6,325 bases of DNA from an uncultured Lachnospiraceae bacterium (GTDB lineage: Bacteria > Bacillota > Clostridia > Lachnospirales > Lachnospiraceae). The translations under genes and the position numbers were made by a program. The notes under the pieces were generated by a model, which ran no database searches, was not told the origin of the DNA, and saw nothing but the letters and a program-made list of their open reading frames with translations. How positions within the stretch are numbered: the first letter of the stretch is position 1; every line of letters starts with the position of its first letter. Positions 4,416 to 6,325 of this stretch are shown one piece after another. The stretch covers positions 1 to 6,325 of the forward strand of contig CADBQE010000250.1 in NCBI GenBank assembly GCA_902796695.1, in the 5' to 3' direction.

Positions 4416-6325
4416 ATGGGTATGGATAACGAGAATAAAAATACGAATGAAGTGAACGGCGAACCGAAAAAGAAAAAATACAGCGTGGTGTTCCGCCCGG
4501 CCAACAGCCAGCAGAACAGCGTAAAGACCCGCCCGGCGGGATCCGCTCCGGCGCGCAGACCGGCCGGCCAGACGGCCGCTCCGGCCAGACGTCCGGCGGC
4601 CAAACCGGCTGCCCCTCAGGAAGAGACTGCAGAAAAGAAGGCGGCCGTACGCCGTCCCGTCCCGGAAAAGCAGACGGAGACGGAAGCGGCGGTGCCTGCC
4701 GCCGTAAAGCCGCAGACCGCTCCGGAAAAGCCCGCCGCCGCAGCACCGGCCGCGGAAACCGTGACCGTTCCGGCAGAAAAAGCGGAAGTCAGACCGGCTG
4801 CTCCCGAAAAGAAACCGGAAGCCGTCGGAAGCACGGAGCCTAAGGCCGCAAAGCCTGTCCAGACGGAAAAGCCCGCTCCCCAGAAGCCGGCCGCTCCGGC
4901 TGCGGAAAAGGCCGCTGCTCCCGCCGCTCCCGCCGCGCCTGCGGCGCCCGCCGAACCGGCCAGACCCGCTGCGCGTTTCGTGGACCTGGGACTGGTCCGC
5001 GCCGCGGAACAGGAAGCGAAAGAAAGAAATGCCCGCCTGGCCAGACAGCAGGCGGAACGCCGCAACCAGGCCCGTCAGGGTCAGGGCGGCGGTGCGCCGC
5101 GGACCGGAGAGCGTCGCTTTAACGGACAGCCCGGCGGCAGCCGCGGTCCGCAGCAGGGGACCCGCGGCGGTGTTCCGAATAAGGATGAAGATACCCGTAC
5201 AAGCAGACGGCCCGGAACGCCGGCCCGTTCCCAGCGTTCGTCCGGTTCCGCCGCAGCGGCTCCGGATCTGGGCCTGGGCATCAGCAAAGGCGGCAAGAAC
5301 AGCAAGCAGTCGCAGCGCCAGGCCGGCGCCGCCCGCGACAATAACCGCTACAACAAGAGCAATTCCGACGAGATGCGCCGTCCCGGCGGCAAGAACGCCC
5401 GCGGCAAAGGCGGCAGCATCAAGGATCTGGAAAAAGCCGCAAAGGCCGTCAAAGCGGAGAAGGCCGAACCTCAGATCAAGGTCATCACCATTCCGGAGAA
5501 GCTGACGATCCAGGAACTGGCCGCCGCCATGAAGATGCAGGCCTCCGCCATCATCAAAAAACTCTTCCTGGCCGGCAAGGTCTTTACCGTCAACCAGGAG
5601 ATCGATTACGATACCGCCGCCGATATCGCGCTGGAATTCGACGTGATCGCCGAGCAGGAAGAAAAGGTCGACCTGATCGCCGAACTGCTGAAGGATCCCA
5701 TCGTGGATGCGGAAGAAGACCTGGTGCCCCGTCCGCCGGTGGTCTGCGTCATGGGCCATGTCGACCACGGCAAGACCTCGCTGCTGGACGCCATCCGCAA
5801 GACGAACGTCACGTCCGGAGAAGCCGGCGGCATTACGCAGCATATCGGCGCCTACATGGTGGAAATCAACGGCCAGAAGATCACTTTCCTGGATACGCCC
5901 GGCCACGAAGCCTTCACCGCCATGCGTATGCGCGGCGCGCAGGCTACGGATATTGCCATCCTGGTGGTGGCGGCGGATGACGGCGTGATGCCGCAGACCG
6001 TGGAAGCCATCAACCATGCGCGCGCGGCCGGCGTGGAGATCGTGGTCGCGATCAACAAGATCGATAAGGCGGGCGCGAACATCGACCGCGTAAAACAGGA
6101 ACTGACCGAGCACGAACTGATCTCCACGGACTGGGGCGGATCGACCGAGTTTGTCACCGTTTCCGCGAAGTCCGGCGAGGGCATCGATACGCTGTTGGAG
6201 ACCATTCTTCTGACAGCGGACATTTTGGAACTCAAAGCGAATCCCAACCGTTCCGCGAGAGGCCTTGTGCTGGAAGCGGAGCTCGATAAGGGCAGAGGCC
6301 CCGTTGCGAACGTGCTGGTGCAAAA
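4416..6325 (+). CDS. infB: Translation initiation factor IF-2 (3' partial)
   Basis: IF2 is a GTPase that brings initiator tRNA to the 30S subunit and promotes 50S joining. The window holds 636 codons with no stop, so the C-terminal domains are missing. ATG 4416 follows GAGGGGG (4401-4407) at eight bases; ATG 4422 would be spaced less well. Residues 1-350 are low complexity: a short KKKKYSVVFRP motif (18-28), an Ala/Pro/Lys/Glu stretch (about 38-186), a basic helix RFVDLGLVRAAEQEAKER (from 187), and a Gly/Arg/Gln/Asn-rich part. The IF2_N domain spans about 354-406. The G domain has GHVDHGKT (447-454), GGITQHIGAY (471-480), DTPGH (493-497), NKID (547-550) and SAKSG (583-587), all intact. Domain II begins near 613. 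Confidence 0.98.
   Translation, partial: MGMDNENKNTNEVNGEPKKKKYSVVFRPANSQQNSVKTRPAGSAPARRPAGQTAAPARRPAAKPAAPQEETAEKKAAVRRPVPEKQTETEAAVPAAVKPQTAPEKPAAAAPAAETVTVPAEKAEVRPAAPEKKPEAVGSTEPKAAKPVQTEKPAPQKPAAPAAEKAAAPAAPAAPAAPAEPARPAARFVDLGLVRAAEQEAKERNARLARQQAERRNQARQGQGGGAPRTGERRFNGQPGGSRGPQQGTRGGVPNKDEDTRTSRRPGTPARSQRSSGSAAAAPDLGLGISKGGKNSKQSQRQAGAARDNNRYNKSNSDEMRRPGGKNARGKGGSIKDLEKAAKAVKAEKAEPQIKVITIPEKLTIQELAAAMKMQASAIIKKLFLAGKVFTVNQEIDYDTAADIALEFDVIAEQEEKVDLIAELLKDPIVDAEEDLVPRPPVVCVMGHVDHGKTSLLDAIRKTNVTSGEAGGITQHIGAYMVEINGQKITFLDTPGHEAFTAMRMRGAQATDIAILVVAADDGVMPQTVEAINHARAAGVEIVVAINKIDKAGANIDRVKQELTEHELISTDWGGSTEFVTVSAKSGEGIDTLLETILLTADILELKANPNRSARGLVLEAELDKGRGPVANVLVQ

Noticed and set aside
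4560..4960. Repeated GCTCCGG/GAAAAGCCCGC-like units as a DNA repeat array
   Set aside because: The units are irregular in length and phase and reflect Ala/Pro/Lys codons of the IF2 linker rather than a true array.
3918..6323. An 801-codon open frame on the minus strand
   Set aside because: It is antisense to rnpM, ylxQ and infB, all recognised with intact motifs. Its translation is a low-complexity Arg/Gly/Leu/Phe string, as expected opposite GC-rich Ala/Pro/Lys codons.

Overview
The window looks like a chromosomal housekeeping segment from a fairly GC-rich member of the Clostridia (Bacillota), possibly Lachnospiraceae-like. The evidence is the gene order rimP-nusA-ylxR-ylxQ-infB, a Gram-positive LexA box (CGAAC-N4-GTTCG) ahead of recA, purine-rich GGAGG-type ribosome binding sites, sigma-A promoters with 17-base spacers, and two TTG starts. 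All genes read on the + strand. I assign taxonomy from remembered family resemblance, not from a search.

Bases 2-709 hold the 3' part of a rhomboid-like membrane protein that has no GxSG serine motif and ends in a Cys/His cluster. Bases 710-885 are a dense control region: a perfect 11-bp inverted repeat, a possible extra promoter, a small hairpin with seven T, then the recA promoter and a LexA operator over the predicted transcript start. recA (886-1911) is complete and has an altered P-loop (GPEAGGKT).

Bases 1912-2072 carry no visible terminator. They hold a strong promoter and an ~80-nt leader with two mutually exclusive hairpins, the second of which would cover the rimP ribosome binding site. 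The translation/transcription operon follows: rimP (30S maturation), nusA (elongation, pausing, termination), ylxR/rnpM (RNase P modulator family), ylxQ (L7Ae-like RNA binder) and the 5' two thirds of infB (initiation factor IF2), which runs off the right edge. Genes from nusA onward are spaced by a few bases or overlap, so they are very likely co-transcribed.

The products link DNA repair (recA) to ribosome assembly, transcription elongation, RNase P function and translation initiation. No mobile element, CRISPR array, rRNA or tRNA was seen, and I found no clearly novel multi-gene system. The most interesting points are the rimP leader switch, the degenerate rhomboid with a zinc-binding-like tail, and the crowded recA upstream region.
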